Assembly: GCA_964487395.1 (NCBI GenBank)
Contig: CAZAQH010000013.1
Location: 1-32,326 of the forward strand
Origin: RGIG8767 sp964487395
Lineage (GTDB): Bacteria; Bacillota; Clostridia; Lachnospirales; Lachnospiraceae
Direction: 5' to 3'
Length of the DNA stretch: 32,326 bases
The notes beneath the pieces were generated by a model. It was given only the letters and a program-made list of their open reading frames with translations, was not told the DNA's origin and ran no database searches. Within the stretch, counting starts at the first letter, position 1; each line of letters opens with the position of its first letter. Both the position numbers and the translations under genes were made by a program. Below are positions 7,942-15,411 of this stretch, piece by piece.

Positions 7942-7988
7942 CTACGCATCATAGAGCCCGCAAAGTTCACCAACTCTACGATGCGTGG
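7942..7988. repeat. Long interrupted inverted repeat upstream of the XRE gene
   Basis: ACGCATC-A-TAGAG (7944-7956) faces CTCTA-C-GATGCGT (7974-7986) with one A-C mismatch, and two more pairs can form outside. The 17-nt loop is C/A-rich. There is no T-run, so a simple terminator is unlikely; it could be an operator or a leader structure for the regulator that follows. Confidence 0.5.
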
Positions 7989-8040
7989 GTGTGATATAAA
8001 GTGTTGATTTGACATAATGAAACCAGAAAGGAGGAAGTCA

Positions 8041-8655
8041 GTGGATCAGGTAAAAATCGGAAGATTTATCACAGAACAAAGAAAACAAAAAAACTATACA
8101 CAAAGACAATTAGCCGACATTCTTGAAATTAGTGATAAAACAGTTTCAAAATGGGAATGTGGAAATGGCTTCCCGGAAGTTTCATTATTGCTGCCACTCT
8201 GTAAGGAGTTGGAAATCAGTGTCAATGAACTGCTGTCTGGAGAACGATTGTCCGAAGTGGATTACAAACAGAAAGCGGAGGAAAATATGGTGAACTTTAT
8301 TCAGGAAAAAGAAGCAAACAAAAAAAGAATGCAACTGACAATTTTAATAGGTATTATCGCAACCATTTCTTTTATTACTTTTATTTTAATTGTTGTTATG
8401 TACACAGATGTTATGAGTATACCGGTAAAAATTATTTTAGTGGCAATTGCCTGTCTTATCTTTATAATAGGAATGTATGCAGCGATGCAGGGCGAACGCA
8501 CTATTGGATATTATCAATGCAAAGAATGTGGAGATACCTTTGTTCCCACTTTTAAAGCATATACCATGGGGATACATCTGTTTTCGACAAGAAGATTAAA
8601 ATGTCCGCATTGCGGAAAGAAAAACTGGTGCAAAAAAATTCTTGCAAAAGAATAG
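8041..8655 (+). CDS. XRE-family regulator with two membrane segments and a zinc ribbon
   Basis: This 204-residue protein starts with a Cro/C1-type helix-turn-helix (about residues 5-62: YTQRQLADILEISDKTVSKWE). A charged linker follows, then two hydrophobic segments (about 97-120 and 128-148) and a C-terminal zinc ribbon with CKEC (160-163) and CPHC (188-191). The layout suggests a membrane-anchored DNA-binding protein. Its targets are unknown; the neighbouring inverted repeat and the EamA exporter gene downstream are candidates. GTG is chosen as start because AAGGAGG sits 6 nt before it; an in-frame ATG at 8017 has no ribosome site. Confidence 0.8.
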   Translation: MDQVKIGRFITEQRKQKNYTQRQLADILEISDKTVSKWECGNGFPEVSLLLPLCKELEISVNELLSGERLSEVDYKQKAEENMVNFIQEKEANKKRMQLTILIGIIATISFITFILIVVMYTDVMSIPVKIILVAIACLIFIIGMYAAMQGERTIGYYQCKECGDTFVPTFKAYTMGIHLFSTRRLKCPHCGKKNWCKKILAKE

Positions 8656-8716
8656 GAAATGCAATAAGGTATAATAGTTTTTTGTACAAATGAAAAGTTA
8701 CGGAGGAAGTTTTACT

Positions 8717-9577
8717 ATGTGGATTTTATTTTCATTTGGTTCTGCCCTTTTTGCGGGTTTAACAGCCATACTTGCAAAATGTGGAATCAAAAATACGGAT
8801 TCAAATGTGGCAACGGCACTAAGAACAATCGTTGTATTGATTTTTTCATGGATTATGGTATTTGTAGTTGGCGCACAGGAGGGACTTTCTTCTATTAGTA
8901 ATAAGACACTAATCTTTTTAGTTCTCTCTGGAATTGCAACGGGAGCATCCTGGCTGTGTTATTTCAGAGCATTACAGATAGGCGATGTCAATAAAGTAAC
9001 ACCAATTGACAAAACAAGTACAATTTTGACTATGCTCCTTGCATTTATTTTTTTAGGGGAAGGAATTACCCTTATTAAATTTGCTGCAATGGTATTAATT
9101 GGAATTGGTACTTACATGATGATACAAAAAAAACAGACAGACTCGGTTACGGTAGAAAGTAAAAAGTGGTTTTTCTATGCAGTTGGTTCGGCGGTTTTTG
9201 CAAGTTTAACCTCTATTTTAGGCAAGGTTGGAATTGAAAATGTCAATTCCAATCTTGGAACTGCAATTCGTACCATAGTAGTTCTTGTTATGGCGTGGAT
9301 TGTGGTATTTGTAACGAAAAAACAAAATACAATAAAAGATATAGATAAAAAAAGCTGGGTATTTTTGATATTATCAGGAATTGCCACCGGTTCTTCCTGG
9401 CTCTGCTATTACCGGGCATTGCAGACAGGACCTGCAAGTGTGGTAGTACCAATCGATAAACTCAGTATTTTAGTAACCATTATTTTCTCTTATTTTGTAT
9501 TTAAAGAGAAACTTACCGCAAAATCCGGAATAGGCTTGTTTTTGATTGTCGGCGGAACGCTGATGTTGTTATTGTAA
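8717..9577 (+). CDS. EamA-family (DMT superfamily) transporter with near-identical halves
   Basis: The 286-residue protein has about 10 membrane segments in two EamA repeats. The repeats are unusually alike: SGIATGASWLCYFRALQIG in the first half returns as SGIATGSSWLCYYRALQTG in the second, and the opening helices also match (ALRTIVVLIFSW and AIRTIVVLVMAW). Family members export metabolites such as amino acids or drugs; the substrate is not evident. The start at 8717 follows CGGAGGAAG; an ATG at 8690 in frame lies before that site. A TATAAT at 8670-8675 could drive the gene, although its -35 is poor. Confidence 0.87.
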   Translation: MWILFSFGSALFAGLTAILAKCGIKNTDSNVATALRTIVVLIFSWIMVFVVGAQEGLSSISNKTLIFLVLSGIATGASWLCYFRALQIGDVNKVTPIDKTSTILTMLLAFIFLGEGITLIKFAAMVLIGIGTYMMIQKKQTDSVTVESKKWFFYAVGSAVFASLTSILGKVGIENVNSNLGTAIRTIVVLVMAWIVVFVTKKQNTIKDIDKKSWVFLILSGIATGSSWLCYYRALQTGPASVVVPIDKLSILVTIIFSYFVFKEKLTAKSGIGLFLIVGGTLMLLL

Positions 9578-9660
9578 TCAAAGAGTAGGGATTTGCGAGA
9601 GCAGTTATGGAAAATAAAAAACAGCTTAAGGTCATTATTATTAATTGAAGGAATGCAGAA

Positions 9661-10554
9661 ATGACATTTATGAATAAAAAGAAAATAACAGCAATATTGT
9701 ATGCTGTTTTAGCAGCAATGTTTTATGCAGTGAATATGCCGGCGTCAAAAGTACTTTTGAATTACATAGAGCCAACTATGATGGCATCCTTATTATATTT
9801 GGGTGCAGGCATTGGAATAGGCATTCTTTTTCTGATGAAAAAGAAAAACATAAGCAAAACAGAATATTTAACAAAAACAGATTTACCATATACACTGGGT
9901 ATGATTATTTTAGATATCATAGCTCCCGTTCTATTGATGTTTGGGTTAGTGCATACAACATCAGCAAATGCTTGACTTTTGAATAACTTTGAGATTGTTG
10001 CAACGACGATTATTGCGATGATTATTTTTAAAGAAATGATTTCAAAACGACTGTGGGTGGCAATTTCATTCGTGACACTTTCCAGCTTTATTCTGTCATT
10101 TGAAGATATGTCCAGTTTGCAATTTTCCTGGGGCTCTTTATTAGTGCTTTTGGCAGCAATGTGTTGGGGCTTGGAAAATAACTGTACAAAAAGAATTTCA
10201 TCTAAAAATACATATCAGATTGTAATGTTAAAAGGTATTTTTTCTGGTTTAGGATCTATGATTATTGCACTTGTAACGGGCGAGTCCATTCCAATGGCAA
10301 AATACTGGGGGATTGTATTACTGCTTGGATTTGTAGCATATGGACTAAGTATTTTCTTTTACATCTGCGAACAAAACGTATTGGGTGCTGCGAAAACCAG
10401 TGCATTTTATGCATTTGCTCCTTTTATTGGAGTATTTTTATCAGTTTCATTTTTACATGAACAAATCACAATGTATTATCTAATTGCACTTGTCCTTATG
10501 ATAATAGGTACGATATTAATTATTGTTGATACATTGAGACAGAATCAAGAATAA
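9661..10554 (+). pseudogene. EamA-family transporter interrupted by one in-frame TGA
   Basis: The frame from 9661 codes for the first EamA half (104 residues, ending GLVHTTSANA), stops at TGA 9973-9975, and continues in the same frame without a gap (LLNNFEIVATTIIAMIIFKE) to 10554. Relatives usually read S-A-N-A-S-L-L-N-N-F here, so TGA probably arose from TCA by one base change. Joined, the product would have about 297 residues and 10 membrane segments. The downstream half has no RBS of its own. AAGGA lies 8 nt before ATG 9661; ATG 9670 is the alternative start. It is unrelated in detail to the intact EamA gene before it. Confidence 0.85.
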
Positions 10555-10565
10555 AAAATCGAGTC

Positions 10566-10596
10566 TTGACCTTCACGTTACGTCATCCCTTATGCT
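10566..10596 (+). promoter_or_regulatory. MerR-type promoter and operator
   Basis: TTGACC (10566-10571) and TATGCT (10591-10596) are separated by 19 bp, the overlong spacer that MerR activators correct by twisting DNA. The spacer is centred on the near-palindrome ACGTTACGT, as expected for the operator. It lies directly upstream of the MerR gene, so autoregulation is likely. Confidence 0.8.
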
Positions 10597-10616
10597 GATA
10601 TGTGTCAGGAGGCAAT

Positions 10617-10655
10617 ATGGCAGATACAAAAACCATGGATTGGAGAACAAGATGA
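10617..10655 (+). CDS. Possible 12-codon upstream ORF coupled to the MerR gene
   Basis: A short frame encoding MADTKTMDWRTR begins 4 nt after a clear AGGAGG and ends with TGA overlapping the MerR start codon as ATGA. Such overlap normally gives translational coupling. No similarity is recognised. It may be a leader peptide controlling the regulator or just the eroded end of a former gene. Confidence 0.45.
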   Translation: MADTKTMDWRTR

Positions 10656-11407
10656 CATATACCATAAAAAAATTAGCGGCTTTGGCAGGAGTCAGTATCA
10701 GAACACTGCGATATTATGATGAGATACAGTTGTTGATTCCAAAGCGAATGAAAAACTCCGAATATCGTATCTATGAAGAAGCAGAAGTAGACCGGCTTCA
10801 GCAGATTCTTTTTTACCGCGAAATGGGACTTGAACTGTCTGCGATAAAAGAAATTTTGGATGCAGAATCCTTTGAACAGATGGCGGCTCTAAAAAGTCAT
10901 TTAGTGGAACTTCAAAAGAAACGCAAACGACTTGACCTCTTGATTGAAAATGTAACCAAAACAATTAAGAAAGAAGAGGGAGTACTGCAAATGAGTGATA
11001 AAGAGAAATTTCAAGGTTTTAAAGAAGCACTGATAAAAGAAAATGAAGCAAATTATGGAGAAGAACTCCGCAGTAAATATGGTGAACAAACAGTAAAGGA
11101 AAGCAATGCAAAAATGATGAATCTGTCTGAGGAAGAGTACCAGCGTATGGAAAAACTTGGCACAGAGATTAATCATCGCCTTGCATCAGCAGTCCGTGAG
11201 GGAATAGACCCGATGGGAGCAGAAGGTAAGGAAATTGCTATGCTTCATAAGGAATGGCTGAATATCTCTACACCTAAATACACGTCCCAGATGCATAGAG
11301 GAATAGCAGAAATGTATGTGTGTGATGAACGTTTCACCGCTTACTATGATGGTGAAGTACCAGGATGCGCACAATTTTTACGTGATGCAATTATTGCAAA
11401 TATTTAA
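10652..11407 (+). CDS. MerR-family regulator with TipAS-type effector domain
   Basis: The 251-residue protein starts with a MerR winged helix (TIKKLAALAGVSIRTLRYYD) and the NSEYRIY wing, followed by a coiled-coil dimer helix (about residues 85-110). The C-terminal 135 or so residues match the TipAS antibiotic-binding domain (FTAYYDGEVPGCAQFLRDAI at the end). Such proteins bind bulky drugs and activate transcription from promoters with 19-bp spacers, exactly the promoter found upstream. Probable targets are itself and perhaps drug exporters. GGAG lies 6 nt before the ATG; an upstream in-frame ATG at 10592 overlaps the -10 box and is unlikely. Confidence 0.88.
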   Translation: MTYTIKKLAALAGVSIRTLRYYDEIQLLIPKRMKNSEYRIYEEAEVDRLQQILFYREMGLELSAIKEILDAESFEQMAALKSHLVELQKKRKRLDLLIENVTKTIKKEEGVLQMSDKEKFQGFKEALIKENEANYGEELRSKYGEQTVKESNAKMMNLSEEEYQRMEKLGTEINHRLASAVREGIDPMGAEGKEIAMLHKEWLNISTPKYTSQMHRGIAEMYVCDERFTAYYDGEVPGCAQFLRDAIIANI

Positions 11408-11413
11408 TAGTAC

Positions 11414-11450
11414 AAATCGGGGTTTTTCTATTATGGAAAATCCCGATTTT
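11414..11450 (+). terminator. Terminator of the MerR gene
   Basis: A 13-bp stem (11414-11426 with 11437-11449, one G-T wobble) closes a 10-nt loop and ends in Ts. A TATAAT at 11455-11460 directly downstream may serve the remnant that follows. Confidence 0.8.
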
Positions 11451-11488
11451 CTGTTATAATGTATCATGAGAATCTAAGAGGTAAAAGT

Positions 11489-11649
11489 ATGTTGAACTAT
11501 AGAGAATTAACTGCAGAAGAAGCAGAACTGATAAAGCAAATAAATACCATTGCATTTTACAAAAAATAGGATGCCAACATGCGACAGAAATAAATCAAGA
11601 ATTATACGAAGAAGATCCACGTGATATTCAATTGGAATTGGAAGTGTGA
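11489..11649 (+). pseudogene. Acetyltransferase remnant with internal deletion and frameshift
   Basis: An RBS AAGAGG precedes a 26-codon frame (NYRELTAEEAELIKQI, then FYKK) that reads like the first helix of a GNAT enzyme joined directly to a late GNAT segment. In the -1 frame, entered at a run of six As, it continues as IGCQHATEINQELYEEDP and ends LELEV, typical of a GNAT C-terminus. The central acetyl-CoA region is absent. The gene has thus lost roughly its middle 100 codons and is also frameshifted. Confidence 0.6.
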
Positions 11650-11684
11650 TATATATTACGATTATTAAAAAGAGGGTATCATCA

Positions 11685-12137
11685 ATGGCAATTACATATA
11701 AGCGATTAACGGAAAAAGAACTTGATACATTTATTGCAATGCGAATTAATCAACTTCGAGAAGAAGGCGCAAAAGAAGATATTGATTTAACTCCAAATCT
11801 TAAGGACTTTTATAATAGGCATATGGCAGACGGTACTTTTGTTGCATGGCTTGCTATGGATGGAGAAACTATCATTGGAACAAGTGGCATGTCTTTTGTG
11901 GAAAAGCCACCTTATTTTGGTTGTCCAAGTGGAAAAATCGGATTACTATCCAGTATGTTTACCTCTAATCAATATAGAAGACAAGGAATTGCAAAAGAAT
12001 TGCTGACAAGAGTCGTAAATGAGGCAAGAGAATACGGATGTGGAACAGTGCAGATTACAGCCTCTGATATGGGAGTGCTTCTCTATACGAATTTTGGATT
12101 TGTAAAAAATAATAACTTTATGCAGTATAAGTTATAA
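11685..12137 (+). CDS. GNAT family N-acetyltransferase
   Basis: This 150-residue single-domain GNAT has the acetyl-CoA pyrophosphate loop NQYRRQGIAKELLTRVV and a late LLYTNFGFVKNNNFMQYKL strand that closes the fold. The acceptor is unknown. ATG 11685 is chosen because AGAGGG lies 8 nt upstream; the frame is open for 13 more codons that overlap the end of the acetyltransferase remnant. Confidence 0.88.
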   Translation: MAITYKRLTEKELDTFIAMRINQLREEGAKEDIDLTPNLKDFYNRHMADGTFVAWLAMDGETIIGTSGMSFVEKPPYFGCPSGKIGLLSSMFTSNQYRRQGIAKELLTRVVNEAREYGCGTVQITASDMGVLLYTNFGFVKNNNFMQYKL

Positions 12138-12167
12138 CTTTGAGAGAGACGTAAGATGGATGGAAAC

Positions 12168-12293
12168 ATGATTGGTTTTATCATATGGCGATAGTTGGCT
12201 GCATTATGATCAGTATTGGGTATAATGGTAGAAACAATAATCATCATGGCATTTTATAATTTGCTAATTGCAAAAAAATACGAAACCAAATAA
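12168..12293 (+). pseudogene. Remnant of a small membrane protein gene
   Basis: An ATG at 12168 opens a short frame (MIGFII) that stops within nine codons. With small shifts the reading continues as hydrophobic AIVGCIMISIG, and a last clean segment, MVETIIIMAFYNLLIAKKY, runs from 12225 to a TAA at 12291. The pattern suggests a one- or two-helix membrane protein broken by at least two indels. I do not recognise the family. Confidence 0.35.
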
Positions 12294-12319
12294 GATAATT
12301 CCGGCTTGTGGGATTGCAT

Positions 12320-12613
12320 TGCAGACAGTGAGGCTTGATTTTGCTCTTAATGTGGGTAAGCATAACAAAAAATTTCGTTATTTGAGAATTTAATGCAGAC
12401 AATGAGGCTTGATTTTGCTCTTAATGTGGGTAAGTACAACACTAAATTTCGGTTTTTGAAAATTTTATGCAGACAATGAGGCTTGATTTTCGTCCTTGCG
12501 TGGGTAAGGCAACGATCAATTCAAGTTTTGGAGAATAAATTGCAGACAGTGAAGCTTGATTTCGCCTTTCTTGTGGGTAACGCACATTAGCAACTGCCGG
12601 TTTGTGGGATAGA
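12320..12613 (+). repeat. Four-copy 74-bp tandem repeat
   Basis: Units start at 12320, 12394, 12468 and 12541 (periods 74, 74, 73). Each opens with a conserved block of about 41 nt, starting TGCAGACARTGARGCTTGAT and ending GTGGGTAA, followed by about 33 AT-rich nt that are themselves alignable between units. The tail of a fifth unit precedes the array: CCGG(C/T)TTGTGGGAT occurs at 12301 and again near 12598. The period is not a multiple of three and no frame runs through, so it is non-coding. It fills most of the 12138-12653 gap, after the remnant described above. Confidence 0.85.
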
Positions 12614-12653
12614 TAAATAAAGTACCTCACAATTCCAAGAGGATGATAAGAAT

Positions 12654-13127
12654 ATGAAATATAACATTAGAGAGATAAAAACAAATGAATATGAGCTTCT
12701 TAAAGATTTTCTATATGAAGCAATTTTTATTCCGGAAGGTATTGAACCACCATCAAGAACGATTATTAATCAGCCAGAATTACAAATCTATTTTATGGAT
12801 TTTGGGAAACAGGATGATAATGCTTTGGTGGTAGAAATGGAAGGAAAGATTGTTGGCGCAGTGTGGACTCGCATCATGAAGGATTATGGTCATATTGATG
12901 ATGATACTCCCTCTTTTGCCATTTCTTTGTATAAGGAATATAGAGGAATGGGCATAGGAACGGAAATGATGAGACAGATGCTTGCACTATTAAAGAAAAA
13001 GGGATATAGAAAAGCATCACTGGCGGTTCAACAAGCAAACTATGCGGTCAAAATATATCAGCGAGTTGGTTTTGAAATCGTAGATCAGAATGAAGAAGAG
13101 TATATTATGATTTGTAATTTGAAATAA
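12654..13127 (+). CDS. GNAT family N-acetyltransferase
   Basis: The 157-residue GNAT protein has a substrate half (YNIREIKTNEYELLKDFLYE, ALVVEMEGKIVGAVWTRIM) and the acetyl-CoA loop EYRGMGIGTEMMRQMLALL, followed by AVKIYQRVGFEIVDQN. The acceptor is unknown. AAGAGGA lies 10 nt before the ATG. The gene begins just after the 74-bp tandem repeat, which occupies the position of its leader, and is followed after 34 nt by a CPBP protease gene in the same direction. Confidence 0.88.
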   Translation: MKYNIREIKTNEYELLKDFLYEAIFIPEGIEPPSRTIINQPELQIYFMDFGKQDDNALVVEMEGKIVGAVWTRIMKDYGHIDDDTPSFAISLYKEYRGMGIGTEMMRQMLALLKKKGYRKASLAVQQANYAVKIYQRVGFEIVDQNEEEYIMICNLK

Positions 13128-13161
13128 ATGATTAACAGAAAGATTAAAAGAATAGAGAAAA

Positions 13162-13887
13162 ATGAATCAAATAACAACAAAAGAACTTTTAATAAAAATA
13201 TTTACGCCTACATTACTTTTAAGTATTGCATATTTACTATTGGGTAATTTCGGTAAACTACCACACATCTTACTTTTTTGTATATTGGCAACCATAATTT
13301 TAGTCCCAGTGGAACTTGGCATGATTATGTCTGCAAGCAAAAAAGAGTATGGTACCTGGTCGCTTAAAAGTGCATTTGCTGGACAGGAAAAAATGCTTAT
13401 ATGGAAAGTGATACTTATTGCAGGTGTTTTCTTCGGAGTCGCAGGTCTTCTTTCTGCAGTTGTTGCTCCTATAGAAAATCATATGTGGGTGAATGTCAGA
13501 ACTACGGTGTTAAGTCATTTACCCATTGGCTTTGATTGGAACAATTATGAATACCTACAATCTTTTTCAAGGCCTGTTTTACTTTTTACTTGTATATATT
13601 ACGGCATTTTCAATGTATTGATTGGCCCGATTACAGAAGAATTATTTTTTAGAGGATATTTAACATCACATTATAAAAAACAAAGTATGGCTACACCGAT
13701 ATTGATAGCAGTCTTGTTTTCACTGTATCATTTTTGGCTGCCATTTAATAATGTCTTTCGAATATTAGCATTTGCACCGGTTGCTTTTGTGGCATATAAG
13801 AAAAAGAATATATATATCAGTATATTCTTTCATTGCCTGTGTAACTTTTTTTCTGTAATAGGGTTTGTAATAGCGGTATTGGGATAG
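13162..13887 (+). CDS. CPBP-family intramembrane metalloprotease
   Basis: The 241-residue protein has about seven membrane segments and the full motif set of the CAAX protease/bacteriocin-processing family: EELFFRG (Glu159, Glu160, Arg164), FSLYH (His190) and HCLCN (His224, Asn228). Members cleave membrane-embedded peptides or provide immunity to self-made bacteriocins; no bacteriocin gene is visible nearby. The RBS is weak (GAGAAA), so translation may depend on the upstream GNAT gene. Confidence 0.88.
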   Translation: MNQITTKELLIKIFTPTLLLSIAYLLLGNFGKLPHILLFCILATIILVPVELGMIMSASKKEYGTWSLKSAFAGQEKMLIWKVILIAGVFFGVAGLLSAVVAPIENHMWVNVRTTVLSHLPIGFDWNNYEYLQSFSRPVLLFTCIYYGIFNVLIGPITEELFFRGYLTSHYKKQSMATPILIAVLFSLYHFWLPFNNVFRILAFAPVAFVAYKKKNIYISIFFHCLCNFFSVIGFVIAVLG

Positions 13888-13980
13888 GATTCACTCTACA
13901 GAATGTAGATTGTCAATGTTTTACTATTTTAGCAAAATGGCACCAACAGGTTATTCACGTGGCAAGCGTGACTCCAAGAC

Positions 13981-14067
13981 AAAAAAATAACCGCCCTGTC
14001 CTGAGAAAACTAAGCGGTTATTTTTAATGTATTTTTCAGGCTAACCGTCTATCGGTAGCACTTTTAT
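13981..14067 (-). ncRNA. Candidate minus-strand sRNA, type I antitoxin-like
   Basis: A minus-strand promoter (below) should start an RNA of about 85 nt near 14067. Its 5' part folds as GCTACCG...CGGTTAGC (complement of 14040-14060, one bulge), and it ends at the bidirectional terminator with seven Ts. The arrangement, including the CCGC/GCGG terminator with flanking A and T runs, resembles the antitoxin RNA of Fst/holin-like type I systems. The plus strand opposite encodes no membrane peptide, only a 24-codon frame ending SKTKK without an RBS, so a toxin is missing or eroded. Apart from this the 13888-14198 gap holds a small hairpin at 13895-13909. Confidence 0.5.
13985..14036. terminator. 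Strong bidirectional terminator
   Basis: AAATAACCGC (13985-13994) pairs perfectly with GCGGTTATTT (14024-14033). On the plus strand it is followed by Ts; on the minus strand the stem runs into seven Ts (complement of 13981-13987). It is the probable end of the minus-strand RNA below and of the CPBP gene transcript. Confidence 0.85.
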
Positions 14068-14073
14068 ACATTT

Positions 14074-14101
14074 ATAATACTTCAAAAAAAATTTAAGTCA
14101 A
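14074..14101 (-). promoter_or_regulatory. Minus-strand promoter for the candidate sRNA
   Basis: Read on the minus strand, TTGACT (14101-14096) and TATTAT (14079-14074) are 16 bp apart, each one base from consensus. No minus-strand gene lies downstream; the only unit it can serve is the short RNA ending at 13981. Confidence 0.55.
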
Positions 14102-14198
14102 ACAAATTATGAGTTATGATTTTTATATAATTATTTTCAAATGAGAATTTATGCGATAAAATAAAAAACAAATATGCTGTTTAAAGGGAGAAGTACAA

Positions 14199-15059
14199 AT
14201 GAAAGTAAGAGTAAGAGGACGAATAAGCAATTCTTTTAGCGGTAGTTATTATGGATATCATGATGAAATAGATGCCAAGAAGGTTCCGCTATATTTTAAA
14301 TTACTATTTGCACTTGCAATGCTGGTGGTACCGGTTGGTGTGGTAGTAGCTATATTTGAATTCAGTCAGGGATATTTTGATCGATTTGCGCTGGCTATCG
14401 TATCCATTATTATTATGGAGTGTTTATTGATTCCATTGATGATGATTCTGTTTGATAAAATCAAATATGGAACGGTTCGTAAACAAGCCAAGCTGATTGG
14501 TGGTATTTTTATCGCAATCGGTGTGTTCCTGTTCGGGGGATTTGTACTGAGCCGGTTTGTGAATTTTGCAGTTATTTTGGGATTTGGAATTGTTATGATT
14601 TTCTATGCAATTGGAATTGGAATGTGTGTAGCAGGCTCTAAGAAAATCAAGCGGGAAAAAAATAATTGTACGATGCCGGTGTGGGCAGTTTGCTCCGGAT
14701 TTGAGACATTAAATCCTCATATATCCGTACTGGATGCAGAAGATGCAATGTTGGCACAAAATAAAGTAATTGCCAGACAAGAGGTTGCAAGACCAATTTG
14801 GGAATTCCAATATAATGGCCAACTGGTTCATGCAACACCGGAACAATATGAAGGAAAATTAAAAATTATCAAAGGCAAGCAATACAAGATTTTTATTAAT
14901 CCAGACAATCCACAGGAGATTTATTGTGAGGAAAATTCTAATGCTAAATTCTTAAAAAACATGGGAATTGTCTGGCTTATTATCAGTACATTTATGCTGT
15001 TTTTTGTAGGGATTATATTGTGGGTTGTGATGGGAATCTTGAATAATTACGGCTTATAG
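14199..15059 (+). CDS. Membrane protein of unknown function, DUF3592-like
   Basis: The 286-residue protein has four hydrophobic segments in its first half (about residues 31-53, 60-85, 98-120 and 122-147). A soluble stretch of about 100 residues follows (EVARPIWEFQYNGQLVHATP, then KGKQYKIFINPDNPQEIYC), and one final membrane helix. The soluble part, with its pattern of strands and an NPDNPQEIY turn, resembles DUF3592 proteins. Function unknown. RBS AAGGGAGAAG before the ATG. The stop codon overlaps the end of the convergent HxlR gene by 6 bp with no terminator between them. Confidence 0.7.
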   Translation: MKVRVRGRISNSFSGSYYGYHDEIDAKKVPLYFKLLFALAMLVVPVGVVVAIFEFSQGYFDRFALAIVSIIIMECLLIPLMMILFDKIKYGTVRKQAKLIGGIFIAIGVFLFGGFVLSRFVNFAVILGFGIVMIFYAIGIGMCVAGSKKIKREKNNCTMPVWAVCSGFETLNPHISVLDAEDAMLAQNKVIARQEVARPIWEFQYNGQLVHATPEQYEGKLKIIKGKQYKIFINPDNPQEIYCEENSNAKFLKNMGIVWLIISTFMLFFVGIILWVVMGILNNYGL

Positions 15060-15377
15060 ATTCTCTTTATAAGCTCTTCCCCATTCCTCCATTGCATCCA
15101 TAATTGGGCGCATGGATTCTCCAAGTTCACTTAAAGCATATTCTACTCTTGGCGGCACCTCGGGAAACACGGTGCGTATAATGATGCCGTCAGATTCCAT
15201 TGAACGAAGGCTATCGGTCAGTACTTTTTGGCTGATGCCTTCTAAGTTTTTCTGCAATTCATTAAATCTCCAGGGACGAATCAGTAAATTTCTCATTATC
15301 AGTATTTTCCATTTACTTCCTATCATCTGAACGGTTGTCGCAACCGGACAAGCAGGCAGTTCTTCTTTTTTTATCAT
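15054..15377 (-). CDS. HxlR-family transcriptional regulator
   Basis: This 107-residue protein is a compact winged-helix regulator of the HxlR type. It has the N-terminal CPV cysteine (Cys10), a GSKWKILIMRNLL helix, RFNELQKNLEGISQKVLTDS as recognition region and the PPRVEYALSELG wing. Members sense aldehydes or redox state, often through that cysteine, and usually repress a nearby gene and themselves. GGAGGGG lies 6 nt before the chosen ATG; a further in-frame ATG at 15401 lies upstream of that site. An inverted repeat at 15412-15432 overlaps its -10 box and is a likely operator. Confidence 0.9.
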   Translation of the reverse strand: MIKKEELPACPVATTVQMIGSKWKILIMRNLLIRPWRFNELQKNLEGISQKVLTDSLRSMESDGIIIRTVFPEVPPRVEYALSELGESMRPIMDAMEEWGRAYKENL

Positions 15378-15411
15378 TATAAACCCCTCCAAAACATTCA
15401 AATTAAAGTGT

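Noticed and set aside
9607..9648. 13-codon ORF between the two EamA genes
   Set aside because: No good RBS, no similarity and no overlap with the next start; most likely chance or relic.
9973..9975. TGA as selenocysteine codon in the EamA gene
   Set aside because: Relatives have serine at this place, not cysteine, and no SECIS-like hairpin follows; a nonsense mutation is simpler.
12320..12613. CRISPR array (about 41-nt repeats with 32-33-nt spacers)
   Set aside because: The 'spacers' are AT-rich and alignable to one another, the repeats drift internally, there are only four units and no cas gene is near. It is a plain tandem repeat of 73-74 bp.
13937..13990. Small basic ORF (ending SKTKK) as a type I toxin
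   Set aside because: It has no RBS and no membrane helix, so it is not a credible Fst/holin-like toxin.
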